Positions 52,792-61,685 of a stretch of 64,000 bases of DNA are shown here, piece by piece. The notes under the pieces were generated by a model. It had not been told where the DNA came from. It worked only from the letters and a program-made list of their open reading frames with translations, and ran no database searches. Position numbers and translations under genes: made by a program. The stretch spans positions 3,162,501-3,226,500 of the forward strand of contig NZ_CP081903.1 in NCBI RefSeq assembly GCF_020091405.1, given 5' to 3'. Position 1 is the stretch's first letter; every line of letters starts with the position of its first letter. The DNA is from Bacteroides cellulosilyticus. Its GTDB lineage: Bacteria > Bacteroidota > Bacteroidia > Bacteroidales > Bacteroidaceae.

Positions 52792-54123
52792 ATGAATATT
52801 GCAATTGTAGGTACAGGCTATGTAGGATTAGTATCGGGTACATGTTTCGCAGAAATGGGAGCGGATGTCACTTGTATAGATATTGATGAAGGAAAGATAT
52901 TGAAACTTCAGTCAAGCGAGATTCCTATATATGAACCAGGGCTAGATAGTATGGTGAAGCGTAATGTAGAAGCGGGGCGTTTAAAATTTGCTACTGATTT
53001 AACTTCATGTATAGATAATGTAGAAATAGTTTTTAGTGCTGTAGGTACTCCACCTGACGAAGATGGTAGTGCTGATTTGAAGTATGTGCTTGATGTAGCC
53101 CGTACCTTTGGACAGAATATAAAAAAGTATACGGTATTAGTTACTAAAAGCACTGTGCCGGTAGGTACAGCAATGAAAATAAAAGCTGTAATCAAAGAGG
53201 AATTGCGGAGAAGAAATTTATATATTGAATTTGATGTAGCTTCTAATCCTGAATTTTTGAAAGAGGGTGCTGCTCTGAAAGATTTTATGAGTCCAGATCG
53301 TGTAGTCATCGGAGTGGAGACTGAGCGTGCTAAAGAGATAATGAATAAACTTTATAAGCCTTTCGTCCTTAATAATTACCGTATTCTTTTTATGGATATT
53401 CCTTCTGCGGAGATGACTAAATATGCTGCTAACTCTATGCTTGCTACTCGAATTAGTTTTATGAATGATATCGCTAATCTTTGTGAACTTGTCGGAGCCG
53501 ATGTGGATATGGTTCGTCGGGGAATTGGCGCGGATGCACGTATTGGGACAAAATTTCTTTATCCGGGTTGTGGATATGGAGGAAGTTGTTTTCCGAAAGA
53601 TGTGAAAGCGTTGATTCATACAGGGAAAGAGTATGGTTATGACATGAAAGTGATTGAAGCGGTGGAAGAAGTGAATGAGTATCAGAAGAATGTTGTGTTT
53701 GAGAAACTCTTCAAGATTTTTGATGGTAATTTGAAAGGTAAAACAATTGCCTTATGGGGGTTGTCTTTCAAACCGGAAACGGATGATATGCGTGAAGCAC
53801 CGGCTTTGGTTATCATAGATAAGTTGATAAAAGCAGGTGCAAAGGTGAATGTTTATGATCCGGCGGCAATGGATGAATGTAAGCGGAGAATTGGTGATGT
53901 TGTCGTATACTGTGAGGATATGTATGAGGCGGTGATTGATGCGGATGCTCTTGCAATGATTACGGAGTGGAAGCTGTTTAGAATCCCTAGCTGGAAAGTT
54001 GTGAAAAAGGCCATGAGAGGAAATGTAGTAGTTGATGGACGTAATATTTATGAAAAAACTGATTTAATGATGGAAGGTTTGAGATATACTCGGATTGGAT
54101 ACAATGAATGGGAATATGAATGA
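52792..54123 (+). CDS. ugd: UDP-glucose 6-dehydrogenase
   Basis: A 443-residue enzyme that oxidises UDP-glucose to UDP-glucuronate using NAD. The N-terminal Rossmann motif IAIVGTGYVGL and the catalytic cysteine C266 in YGGSCFPKDVKAL are clear, as are GTPPDEDGSADL, SNPEFLKEG and KPETDDMREAP. The length is normal. It supplies a uronic acid donor, consistent with an acidic capsule. The following glycosyltransferase overlaps its end by 8 nt. Base composition is less AT-rich in its last third than in the neighbours. Confidence 0.95.
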   Translation: MNIAIVGTGYVGLVSGTCFAEMGADVTCIDIDEGKILKLQSSEIPIYEPGLDSMVKRNVEAGRLKFATDLTSCIDNVEIVFSAVGTPPDEDGSADLKYVLDVARTFGQNIKKYTVLVTKSTVPVGTAMKIKAVIKEELRRRNLYIEFDVASNPEFLKEGAALKDFMSPDRVVIGVETERAKEIMNKLYKPFVLNNYRILFMDIPSAEMTKYAANSMLATRISFMNDIANLCELVGADVDMVRRGIGADARIGTKFLYPGCGYGGSCFPKDVKALIHTGKEYGYDMKVIEAVEEVNEYQKNVVFEKLFKIFDGNLKGKTIALWGLSFKPETDDMREAPALVIIDKLIKAGAKVNVYDPAAMDECKRRIGDVVVYCEDMYEAVIDADALAMITEWKLFRIPSWKVVKKAMRGNVVVDGRNIYEKTDLMMEGLRYTRIGYNEWEYE

Positions 54124-55141
54124 AAATATTGTTTTGCCTCTTGTTACAGTAATTATACCGACATATAATTCTGAGAAATATGTTATAAAAACGCTAGAAT
54201 CTGTAAGAAATCAGCATTATTTGAATTGGGAAGCTGTGATAGTTGATGATGGTTCAGAGGATTTGACTGTTCAGATTATAGAAGAATATATTCAAAATGA
54301 CTCCCGCTTTCATTTTTATCGAAGAAATGTAGAAAAAAAAGGAGGAAATGTATGTCGAAATTTAGGTATTGAATATGCAAAAGGCACTTTTTTACTCTTT
54401 TTGGATGCAGATGATTTACTTGCTCCCTATTGTTTGGAGCAAAGAGTAAAAAAGATAAGTAATACCTCCTTAGATTTGGGGGTGTTTAATATGTATTCTT
54501 TTTTGGGGGATAAAAAAAAAGCAAAACTATATTCTAATTTAAATGTAGATAATGTTTTGTTTCATTACTTTGCTTTAGATTGGGTTTGGCAAACCAGTGC
54601 TCCTTTATGGAGAAAAGATTTTATTGTGAAAATAGGAGGCTTTAATGTGAATTATTCGCGTCTTCAAGATCCAGAATTGCATTTAAGAGCTTTCCTAAAT
54701 GTCCCCAATTATAAACTATTTCCAGATTCTATTCCAGATGCATATTATAGGCAGGATTTTTATTTGGATAAAGATATTATTCGTAAAAAACAAATAAATT
54801 GTTATTGGAGCATAAAGCAATTCTTACATGATTATATTTTTTCACTACAAGAATATAAAACGTTAAATCCATATATTTATCACAAAACAATGAATGCTTT
54901 GATGACAAAGAGCATGATTCATTATTGGAATACTAATGTTGAAGATTATGATGCTTTTGTAAAATATTTCAAAGACGTAAGAGAGAATTGTGATTTTTTT
55001 TTAAAGCTTTTATCTAGTGATTTTTTTTCTAGGATATTTAAATTAATTATAAGGGTTGAGTTAGGAAGAGAAGTTATCCTGTGGTTACTTTCTAAAATTA
55101 ATATCTATTATAATAACAAAATTAGTGATAAACCACTTTGA
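54116..55141 (+). CDS. Glycosyltransferase family 2 (first)
   Basis: A 341-residue GT2 enzyme. VTVIIPTYNS and VDDGSEDLT form the nucleotide-sugar binding part, and LFLDADDLL is the DxD metal-binding motif. The C-terminal region is rich in aromatics and basic residues, and no membrane segment is clear. It adds one sugar to the lipid-linked repeat unit on the cytoplasmic side. The start is ATG 54116 (MNENIV), 8 nt inside ugd; ATG 54104 is also in frame. It is followed by a 172-nt gap with no recognisable gene. Confidence 0.9.
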   Translation: MNENIVLPLVTVIIPTYNSEKYVIKTLESVRNQHYLNWEAVIVDDGSEDLTVQIIEEYIQNDSRFHFYRRNVEKKGGNVCRNLGIEYAKGTFLLFLDADDLLAPYCLEQRVKKISNTSLDLGVFNMYSFLGDKKKAKLYSNLNVDNVLFHYFALDWVWQTSAPLWRKDFIVKIGGFNVNYSRLQDPELHLRAFLNVPNYKLFPDSIPDAYYRQDFYLDKDIIRKKQINCYWSIKQFLHDYIFSLQEYKTLNPYIYHKTMNALMTKSMIHYWNTNVEDYDAFVKYFKDVRENCDFFLKLLSSDFFSRIFKLIIRVELGREVILWLLSKINIYYNNKISDKPL

Positions 55142-55313
55142 TATCTTCCCCTTTGAATCTTAATGAAAAGAATATTTTTTTAGATGATAGATATGGACTA
55201 CAACTATAAAAATGAGTAGCTATACAATGATTGCTTACAGTTTCAAGGAATTGGCGGATGCTTAAAAAAAATCACCTAAAGAGGTTAATGTAGTTTTTTA
55301 TTTATAGACTAAT

Positions 55314-56339
55314 ATGTATAAGGTCTCTATTTCTTTCCCGGTATATAATGTGTGTGACAGAGTGGAAAAGTCTTTGTTGTCAGCTCTAAATCAAACTTAC
55401 TCTAATCTTGAGTTTTTGATCATTGATGATAAAGGAACTGACGATAGTATGTCTATTATTTATGAAGTTGTTTCTAAACATGAAAGAAAGAATCAAATTC
55501 GCTTTATATCTCATAAACAAAATTTAGGATTAGGAAGTGTGAGAAATACTAGTATTGATTATGCAACAGGAGAATTCCTTTATTTCATGGATAGTGATGA
55601 TGAAATCTCTTTTGATTGTATTTCTCTACTTATGAGATATATGGAGTCGTATAGAGTTGATTTTATTGCATCTTCGGCATCTGTTATATTAAGCGATGGA
55701 AAAAGGGAGAAAATTGGATATAGTAGCATAATGCATTGGAAGAGTAATGATTCAATTCTGGAGAACGTCTTTATTATGCATAATTCGGTTCCAGTTTATA
55801 TGTGGAATAAACTTTTTTCATTAGAATTTTTGCGTGGTAATAATTTACGTTGTATTCATTCTTATGTTGAAGATGATTTTTTTACATTTAGGTGTCTATG
55901 TTCAGCTAGCTCTTGTTTATGTGTGCCAGATCAGACGTATAATTATATGATAAATGGAAACTCTATTACTAATAACTTAATGAAGAAAAATATTCCTCTA
56001 AAAACAGCTCTTATATATGAAGATATTTTCTTGAGAAAATTAGAACTTATTCAGAAAATAGCTAATCGTAAAATAAGAAACTTCATGCTGTATGAAACTG
56101 TTAATATAGCCTTGATAAGGATTGGTATGATTGATATTTCAGATAAGATAGATTATATGCAAAAGAAAAATGTGATTGAGAATATGATGCGTTGGCCGAC
56201 TTTGAATTTATCTTATTTCTTACGACAAAATAAAAGAGTTGTTTTTAAGGTTTGTTTTATGGATCTCATGTGTTTATTTCCTCTTAGTGTCAGAAAGGCT
56301 TTAATTATAAAAACAAATAATTATCGAATAAGTAAATAA
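55314..56339 (+). CDS. Glycosyltransferase family 2 (second)
   Basis: A 341-residue GT2 enzyme with VSISFPVYNV, IIDDKGTDDS and the metal motif YFMDSDDEI. The C-terminal half (YMWNKLFSLEFLRGNN, VEDDFFTF) contains the ED catalytic-base region common in this subfamily. No membrane anchor is seen. It ends 14 nt before the polymerase gene. Donor and acceptor are not predictable. Confidence 0.9.
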   Translation: MYKVSISFPVYNVCDRVEKSLLSALNQTYSNLEFLIIDDKGTDDSMSIIYEVVSKHERKNQIRFISHKQNLGLGSVRNTSIDYATGEFLYFMDSDDEISFDCISLLMRYMESYRVDFIASSASVILSDGKREKIGYSSIMHWKSNDSILENVFIMHNSVPVYMWNKLFSLEFLRGNNLRCIHSYVEDDFFTFRCLCSASSCLCVPDQTYNYMINGNSITNNLMKKNIPLKTALIYEDIFLRKLELIQKIANRKIRNFMLYETVNIALIRIGMIDISDKIDYMQKKNVIENMMRWPTLNLSYFLRQNKRVVFKVCFMDLMCLFPLSVRKALIIKTNNYRISK

Positions 56340-56353
56340 TAACCATTGATATT

Positions 56354-57565
56354 TTGAAAACATTCTTTTTGGTATGCCTCTTATATATATTCTTTTTTAA
56401 TCCTAATGTTGCTTCTCTTGGAAGCCTGTTGGTGAGATTGGTTTATCCAATTTTGATAGTTAATGCATTTTGTAGACATTCTGCTTATTTGAAATTGTTG
56501 AAGAATACCATAGTGGAAAATTCATTGGTTGTTCTGCTTTTGGCTTATTCTATTCTGTTGTCTCTTTTTGCAAAAGGGAATATCGATATGCTAAAGGGGT
56601 GTATCAACCTGTCTTTAGGGGTGTTTTTAACTCCATCACTAATTTTAATATTAGGGTATAGTGGTCGCAATAGTAATAAAATCTTTCGGTTAGTTATCAT
56701 TAGTGGATTTGTGGCTGTTGCTATAAGTTGTATCTGCTTTATTTTTCCAGAAATCAATGATATTATAAGAAATATACAATTTAAAGAAGATAACAAAATT
56801 AGTGAAATATCATATAGAGGCTTTGGCTTTTCTAATGGATTGTTTTTTTATTTTCCAATTATATTATCAGTTATTACTATTTTTTCAATTTCAAGAATTG
56901 AGAACAAGGCTATTGTTTTTCTCTTTTTCTTCTTGTTTAACTTTGTCGTCTTGATAAATGCGAGAATAGGATTTCTTCCTTTAATGATATGGGTAATATA
57001 TAAAATGCTCCATAAAGTGAAGCTTTTCTTTTATATAGTAATAATTTTAATTCTCTTTATATGGGGAGTTTCGTGGTTGGCTTCATATTATGATGATAGT
57101 TTATTAGGGTTTGTCTTTAAATGGTTATTGGCTGGAATAGGTCAAATAACTAATCCATTATTGGGGACAAATTTTGATACATTAGGTGAAAATCATTTTG
57201 AAACATTGGGGGGTACAATGGTGGTTTATCCTGCTGATTACATTCACTGGCTTATGGGGTCAGGAATAAATTTGTTTGGGCGAGTTGTAGGTAATAATTC
57301 AGATGTAGGTTATGTGATACAATTATATTATGGTGGGATTATATTTCTTATGTTATTAATAGGACTTATAGTATTTATGTTCGTGAGGCTATTGAAAAGA
57401 GGAACACTGACTAAAAATTATCGCTGTTTTCCATATTTATTCATGGGGATAGTTTTGATAGCAAATGTGAAAGGCGATTTTCTAGTTCAGATAAATAATG
57501 GTTTCCTTTTTCTTTTCTTTTGCTATTGTGTGATTTTATATGAAAAAAAATATGTACTTGTTTGA
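56354..57565 (+). CDS. wzy: Wzy-like O-antigen/capsule polymerase
   Basis: A 403-residue membrane protein with about ten hydrophobic helices and a large external loop (about 255-325, NPLLGTNFDTLGENHFETL, then YPADYIHWLMGSG). This is the layout of Wzy polymerases, which join repeat units in the periplasm. Sequence identity is not usable for naming; topology and context give the call. The start is TTG 56354, since no earlier ATG is in frame. Its end overlaps the next glycosyltransferase start by 26 nt. Confidence 0.8.
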   Translation: MKTFFLVCLLYIFFFNPNVASLGSLLVRLVYPILIVNAFCRHSAYLKLLKNTIVENSLVVLLLAYSILLSLFAKGNIDMLKGCINLSLGVFLTPSLILILGYSGRNSNKIFRLVIISGFVAVAISCICFIFPEINDIIRNIQFKEDNKISEISYRGFGFSNGLFFYFPIILSVITIFSISRIENKAIVFLFFFLFNFVVLINARIGFLPLMIWVIYKMLHKVKLFFYIVIILILFIWGVSWLASYYDDSLLGFVFKWLLAGIGQITNPLLGTNFDTLGENHFETLGGTMVVYPADYIHWLMGSGINLFGRVVGNNSDVGYVIQLYYGGIIFLMLLIGLIVFMFVRLLKRGTLTKNYRCFPYLFMGIVLIANVKGDFLVQINNGFLFLFFCYCVILYEKKYVLV

Positions 57566-58265
57566 TAATCGGAAAATTGTAACAATAATAACCGTAGTAT
57601 ATAATGACATACGGATAGAGGAGACAATCAAGTCTGTAATTCCTTTCTTGACAAATGCAGTGGAATATATCATAATAGATGGTGGCAGTAAGGATGGTAC
57701 AGAATTACTTTTAAAAAAATATGAATCTTATTTAGCTTATAGTGTTAGTGAAAAAGATTTTGGTATCTATGATGCGATGAATAAAGGCGTTAGTAAGGCT
57801 AATGGGCATTATATATTGCATTTGAATAGTGGAGATATTCTATTAGCATTGCCTTTGGAACGATTGATAAATGCTGCATATAATCAAGTCGATATATTAT
57901 CTTTTCCCGTTTCCATAAATGCCGGTGAGATGATATACAAGCCTCTTTTTGATTGGCGAGTGAAGTTTAGGACATCATTACATCATCAAGGTACATTTTA
58001 TAGGAAAGAACTTGTTTCATATAATACTTCATATAAAATATTTTCGGATTTTAACTTGAATCAGAATCTGTATATAGAGCATAGGAAAGTCATTTGTTGT
58101 GTAAATCCTATTGTTGCTATTCATATGGAAGATGGAATTTCTGCTAAATCGAAAGGGCGAAGGAAAGAATGCTTAAGGGTAATTAAAAATAATTTTGGGA
58201 TTACTTATTGTGTGGCTTTTTATATTTATATGATAATGAAGGTAATATTGAAACGTAGATATTAA
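57540..58265 (+). CDS. Glycosyltransferase family 2 (third, WcaE-like)
   Basis: A 241-residue GT2 enzyme of the shorter type. VTIITVVYNDI, IIIDGGSKDGT, SEKDFGIYDAMNKGV and LNSGDI are the family marks (the DxD is replaced by NSGD). This group includes WcaE-like colanic acid transferases. A hydrophobic C-terminus (TYCVAFYIYMIMKVIL) may anchor it to the membrane. It overlaps wzy by 26 nt and abuts the HAD gene with no gap. Confidence 0.88.
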   Translation: MKKNMYLFDNRKIVTIITVVYNDIRIEETIKSVIPFLTNAVEYIIIDGGSKDGTELLLKKYESYLAYSVSEKDFGIYDAMNKGVSKANGHYILHLNSGDILLALPLERLINAAYNQVDILSFPVSINAGEMIYKPLFDWRVKFRTSLHHQGTFYRKELVSYNTSYKIFSDFNLNQNLYIEHRKVICCVNPIVAIHMEDGISAKSKGRRKECLRVIKNNFGITYCVAFYIYMIMKVILKRRY

Positions 58266-58925
58266 ATGGAGCGAGTTATTGTTGATATTTGCGGTACACT
58301 ATATAAATCCAATACGACATTTGACTTTTTAGATAGGATATTTTATGAAAATAAAAAATATAAATTTTGGCGTAAAGTATCTAGGTGTTTCTTTTTAAGA
58401 AAGCTAAATTCTTTGTTGTTCGTTTTATTGCAAAAAGATTTCAAAAGAATATATTTCTTAACCTATTTGAAAGGGTATTCAAAAGATTTATTATTACTCT
58501 ATGCGCAGGATTTTTTCTGTAATTATTTGAAGCAAAGAGAGAATAAAGAAGTAATCGATTATTTATTGAGTACTCCAAATTGGAGTTTGGTATTAGCGTC
58601 AGCAACAATTGATCCAATTGCAAGTATAATAGCTAAATCTCTCAATATATCAAATTATATTTCTTCTGATATGGAATATGATAATTATGGCGTTTGCACA
58701 GGTAAACTCAAGAAAGATTTACTAGGTAAGAAGAAAGATGCATTATTAGAAAAAGGCTTTGGGGAAACTTATGAAGCTACAATATCTGATGATTATTGGG
58801 ATTTACCCTTATTTAAATCGTCTAAATTTACAATAGTTGTGTCAAGCAAGAAACGAATCTCTTTTTGGCAGCAAGTTGCTGCGGAAAATGAATTAACAAA
58901 TGTGCGTTTTATATGTGTGGATTGA
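58266..58925 (+). CDS. HAD superfamily protein (HAD-IB-like), altered catalytic motif
   Basis: A 219-residue haloacid-dehalogenase fold protein. Motif I is VDICGTLY with D7 as nucleophile, but the usual second aspartate is replaced by C9. Motif II is LASATID, the lysine region is LGKKKDALLEK and motif IV is ISDDYWDL. The nucleophile and metal ligands are kept while the general acid is lost, so phosphatase action may be weak or use another residue. The membrane-protein gene overlaps its end by 13 nt. HAD plus UbiA-like pairs make lipid-phosphate sugar donors elsewhere, which is a possible role here. Confidence 0.75.
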   Translation: MERVIVDICGTLYKSNTTFDFLDRIFYENKKYKFWRKVSRCFFLRKLNSLLFVLLQKDFKRIYFLTYLKGYSKDLLLLYAQDFFCNYLKQRENKEVIDYLLSTPNWSLVLASATIDPIASIIAKSLNISNYISSDMEYDNYGVCTGKLKKDLLGKKKDALLEKGFGETYEATISDDYWDLPLFKSSKFTIVVSSKKRISFWQQVAAENELTNVRFICVD

Positions 58926-59707
58926 AATTTTACATTCCATTTTTTTATACTTATAGTACGAGAATGGATTCTAATCTTATAGGTGTGTTGAACTGGATAT
59001 CGCAATATTTGTTCCCAATATTGTTGATTATTTTGTTTGAAAAAGGTTTCTTCCCATTTGTGCCGTTTTTCGTGTTAATATTGTTGTTGTATACCTTATA
59101 TGAGATAGGATATATTCAAAATGATACAGAAACTATAAAAGAAGAGATAAGTCCAACTTTACGTCTTTCTCAAAACGAACTGCAATATTATGAGAATAAC
59201 AAATATTTCATTTATTGTTTTCGCTTAACTTTTTCATTATTGCTATCTTTTGTGCTTTACTATGAAATGCCGAAAGCTTTTTACTCAATTTTAATGTGTT
59301 GGGGAATGTTGGGGATATATGTTCTGTATAATCAAGTTCGAGGTTATATTACTCTATTTCTGCATTTCTTATTGATGTTAATGCGATATGTTTCTCCTGT
59401 TTTATTATTTATTCCTTCAGTTAGCATCAATTTGATATTTTTCTTATCTGTAATATACCCCCTCCCTGCTGTTTTAGTAAGGCTAGCAAAAGGCAAAATT
59501 GTAAACGTGTCATCTATATCAATATTTTATCTGAAAGATTATAAGGATAGATATCTTTTTGTACAGAGATATTATACTTTCTTTTTGCTGGTCTATGTTC
59601 TGCTTTCTTTGATTGTAACAAGTTTTGCTAATTGGGGATATGTTATGATATTAGCTTATTTCCTTGCAAGAGCTATATTTTTTAATTTATATATAAAACA
59701 TGGTTAA
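58913..59707 (+). CDS. Polytopic membrane protein, possibly UbiA-like prenyltransferase
   Basis: A 264-residue protein with seven to nine hydrophobic helices. The only polar conserved-looking element is IQNDTETIKEEISPTLRLS (N70, D71), reminiscent of the NDxxDxxxD prenyl-diphosphate motif of UbiA enzymes but with T and E in place of aspartates. A second aspartate-rich motif (LKDYKDR) occurs near 205. It overlaps the HAD gene by 13 nt and the epimerase gene by 8 nt, so the three are translationally coupled. The start could be ATG 58964 (MDSNLI). If it is UbiA-like it would move a prenyl group or phospho-sugar to a lipid. If not, it is an unknown capsule membrane protein. Confidence 0.5.
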   Translation: MCGLKFYIPFFYTYSTRMDSNLIGVLNWISQYLFPILLIILFEKGFFPFVPFFVLILLLYTLYEIGYIQNDTETIKEEISPTLRLSQNELQYYENNKYFIYCFRLTFSLLLSFVLYYEMPKAFYSILMCWGMLGIYVLYNQVRGYITLFLHFLLMLMRYVSPVLLFIPSVSINLIFFLSVIYPLPAVLVRLAKGKIVNVSSISIFYLKDYKDRYLFVQRYYTFFLLVYVLLSLIVTSFANWGYVMILAYFLARAIFFNLYIKHG

Positions 59708-60707
59708 TGGTATGATTTTGATCACTGGTGGATCTGGGTTTATTGGAACCAATCTGCAAGAACTTTTTATAGCTTTAGGGTATTCGTTCGTAAATTTTGA
59801 TAAAAATGAGCCAACGAAAAAGGATCATTTGCAGTACTGGTTTAAGGGAGATATAATGAATCTTAGTGATTTATCTATCGTATTCTCTAAGTATTCTCCT
59901 TCAGTTGTTATTCATTTGGCAGCAGTTACAGATACGGCTAGTGATAATCTGGATGATTATAAAGAAAATACGATTGGTACAAAGAATGTTATAGATGAGA
60001 TACTTAAGCATCCTAATTTGGAAAGATGTATTATTACTTCTACTCAATATGTTTATAAAAGTTTGAAAAAACCTTTTCCTAGTTCTGATGAGGAGTATGT
60101 TCCTCATACTACTTATGGCATAAGTAAAAAAGAAACAGAAGAAATTGTTCGTAATTCACCATTAGAATGTTGTTGGACTATTGTCCGTCCAACTAACGTT
60201 TGGGGACCATGGCATATGAGATACCCTGAACAATTATGGAAATTTATGGATAAGGGATGGTATATACATCCAACTAAACGCTCTGTAATTAGAACGTATG
60301 CTTATGTGAAGAATCTTACTCATCAATTGAATGGAATATTGAATGCTAAGCCAGATATTGTGAATAAGCAAACCTTTTATCTAGGTGATTTGCCTGTTGA
60401 TTCAAATATATGGTTATCAGAGTGGATGCTGCAATTAAAAGGACAAAAATTACGATATATATTTCCTTTTGTTATGCGTTCAGCAGCAATAATAGGAGAT
60501 ATTCTAAGAAAAATGGGCATTAAATTTCCAATGTACTCTGTGCGTTATAAGAATATGCTTGAGGATTATTACGCCCCAACTAATGTAACGATACGTCTTT
60601 TCGGCTTGTATAATAATGATTTGACATCGAATGTAAAAGAAACAATAGGTTGGTTACACAGAGATGCAAAATTATATTTTGATTATTGGAAATTCAGGTC
60701 TAAGTGA
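59700..60707 (+). CDS. NAD-dependent epimerase/dehydratase
   Basis: A 335-residue extended SDR with the cofactor motif TGGSGFIGTN (about 8-17), D34 in NFDKNEP, HLAAVTDTAS, the active-site YGISKKE (Y-x-x-x-K) and TIVRPTNVWGPW. It probably epimerises or dehydrates a nucleotide sugar for the capsule. It overlaps the upstream membrane protein by 8 nt and the WecG gene by 4 nt. ATG 59712 (MILITGG) is an alternative start. Confidence 0.88.
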   Translation: MVNGMILITGGSGFIGTNLQELFIALGYSFVNFDKNEPTKKDHLQYWFKGDIMNLSDLSIVFSKYSPSVVIHLAAVTDTASDNLDDYKENTIGTKNVIDEILKHPNLERCIITSTQYVYKSLKKPFPSSDEEYVPHTTYGISKKETEEIVRNSPLECCWTIVRPTNVWGPWHMRYPEQLWKFMDKGWYIHPTKRSVIRTYAYVKNLTHQLNGILNAKPDIVNKQTFYLGDLPVDSNIWLSEWMLQLKGQKLRYIFPFVMRSAAIIGDILRKMGIKFPMYSVRYKNMLEDYYAPTNVTIRLFGLYNNDLTSNVKETIGWLHRDAKLYFDYWKFRSK

Positions 60708-61444
60708 GTATGCATATATTTTCGATCGCCATAGAATTTGATAAAGAGTTGGTAGAACAAAAAATCAGAAGCCATATCAAACGGAAAGAAAAGGGATATA
60801 TTTGTGCTGTAGACACAAATATCGTCTCTATAGCTAATAGAAATCCTTCTTATTTATCTGTTATAAATGATTCTATTTTGAATATCTGTGATGGTGGGAC
60901 TATTGCTTCTTTCGGTAGTAAAATATATAATCTTAAATTGGAACGTTATACTGGCCCAGACTTATTGCTTGATTTTATATCACGAGGATATCGACAAGCT
61001 TTTCTTGGCAATACCTCAGAGAACCTTACTCTATTGAAGGATAAAATGCAAGGAGCTGGAATTAATTTAGATTCTTGTTTATATTATTCTCTTCCATTTA
61101 AAGCTGTTGATGAGTTTGATTATAAAGGAATAGCTGATAAGATAAATCTGAATAATATTGATATCGTTTGGATTTCTTTGGGAGCTCCAAAGCAAGAGAT
61201 ATTTGCATCAAGATTATTGCCTTATATAAATGGGGCAATATTGATTGCTGTTGGTGCTGCTTTTAATTTTTATATAGGACAAGGTGCTTATCATCGTGCT
61301 CCGAAATGGATGCAACAAATGAATATTGAATGGTTGTATCGTTTGGGAGTAGAACCTCGTAAACAACTTAAGCGCATTGTATCAACGATGAAAATATATC
61401 CACAATTATTATGGAAAGAATATAAATGCGTACGTAAAGTATAA
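60704..61444 (+). CDS. WecG/TagA/CpsF family glycosyltransferase (GT26)
   Basis: A 246-residue GT26 enzyme. VDTNIVSIANRNP, ICDGGTIASFGSK, ERYTGPDLLLDFI and later VGAAFNFYIGQGAYHRAPKW match the family, as do DIVWISLGAPKQE and the C-terminal LEWLYRL-type motif (IEWLYRLGVEPRKQ). The basic tail anchors the protein to the membrane. These enzymes add ManNAc-type sugars to a lipid-linked acceptor. The GTG start at 60704 overlaps the epimerase stop (GTGA); ATG 60710 is also possible. It ends the AT-rich glycan part of the locus. Confidence 0.9.
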   Translation: MSMHIFSIAIEFDKELVEQKIRSHIKRKEKGYICAVDTNIVSIANRNPSYLSVINDSILNICDGGTIASFGSKIYNLKLERYTGPDLLLDFISRGYRQAFLGNTSENLTLLKDKMQGAGINLDSCLYYSLPFKAVDEFDYKGIADKINLNNIDIVWISLGAPKQEIFASRLLPYINGAILIAVGAAFNFYIGQGAYHRAPKWMQQMNIEWLYRLGVEPRKQLKRIVSTMKIYPQLLWKEYKCVRKV

Positions 61445-61457
61445 AATTGAAAAAGAT

Positions 61458-61685
61458 ATGAATGTATTAGAGACGATAGAAAACATTATTAATATTGTTT
61501 TGATGAATCGTGGTAAGGCGAAAGTTAATAGTATTACAGCCGGTTCCAGCTTGCGTGATGATTTAGGTTTAGATTCTTTAGATCTTGCAGAATTAACTGT
61601 ACGTATAGAAGCCGAGTATGATGTAGATATCTTTGAAGACGGGGTTGTAACTACAATAGGAGAGATTCTGGCAAAGATACAATGA
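61458..61685 (+). CDS. Acyl carrier protein
   Basis: A 75-residue acyl carrier protein. The phosphopantetheine serine is S40 in DDLGLDSLDLAEL, and the acidic helix RIEAEYDVDIF is typical. It overlaps the following ligase by 4 nt (ATGA). It does not sit in a fatty-acid synthesis operon, so it is probably dedicated to the cassette that follows. Confidence 0.92.
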   Translation: MNVLETIENIINIVLMNRGKAKVNSITAGSSLRDDLGLDSLDLAELTVRIEAEYDVDIFEDGVVTTIGEILAKIQ

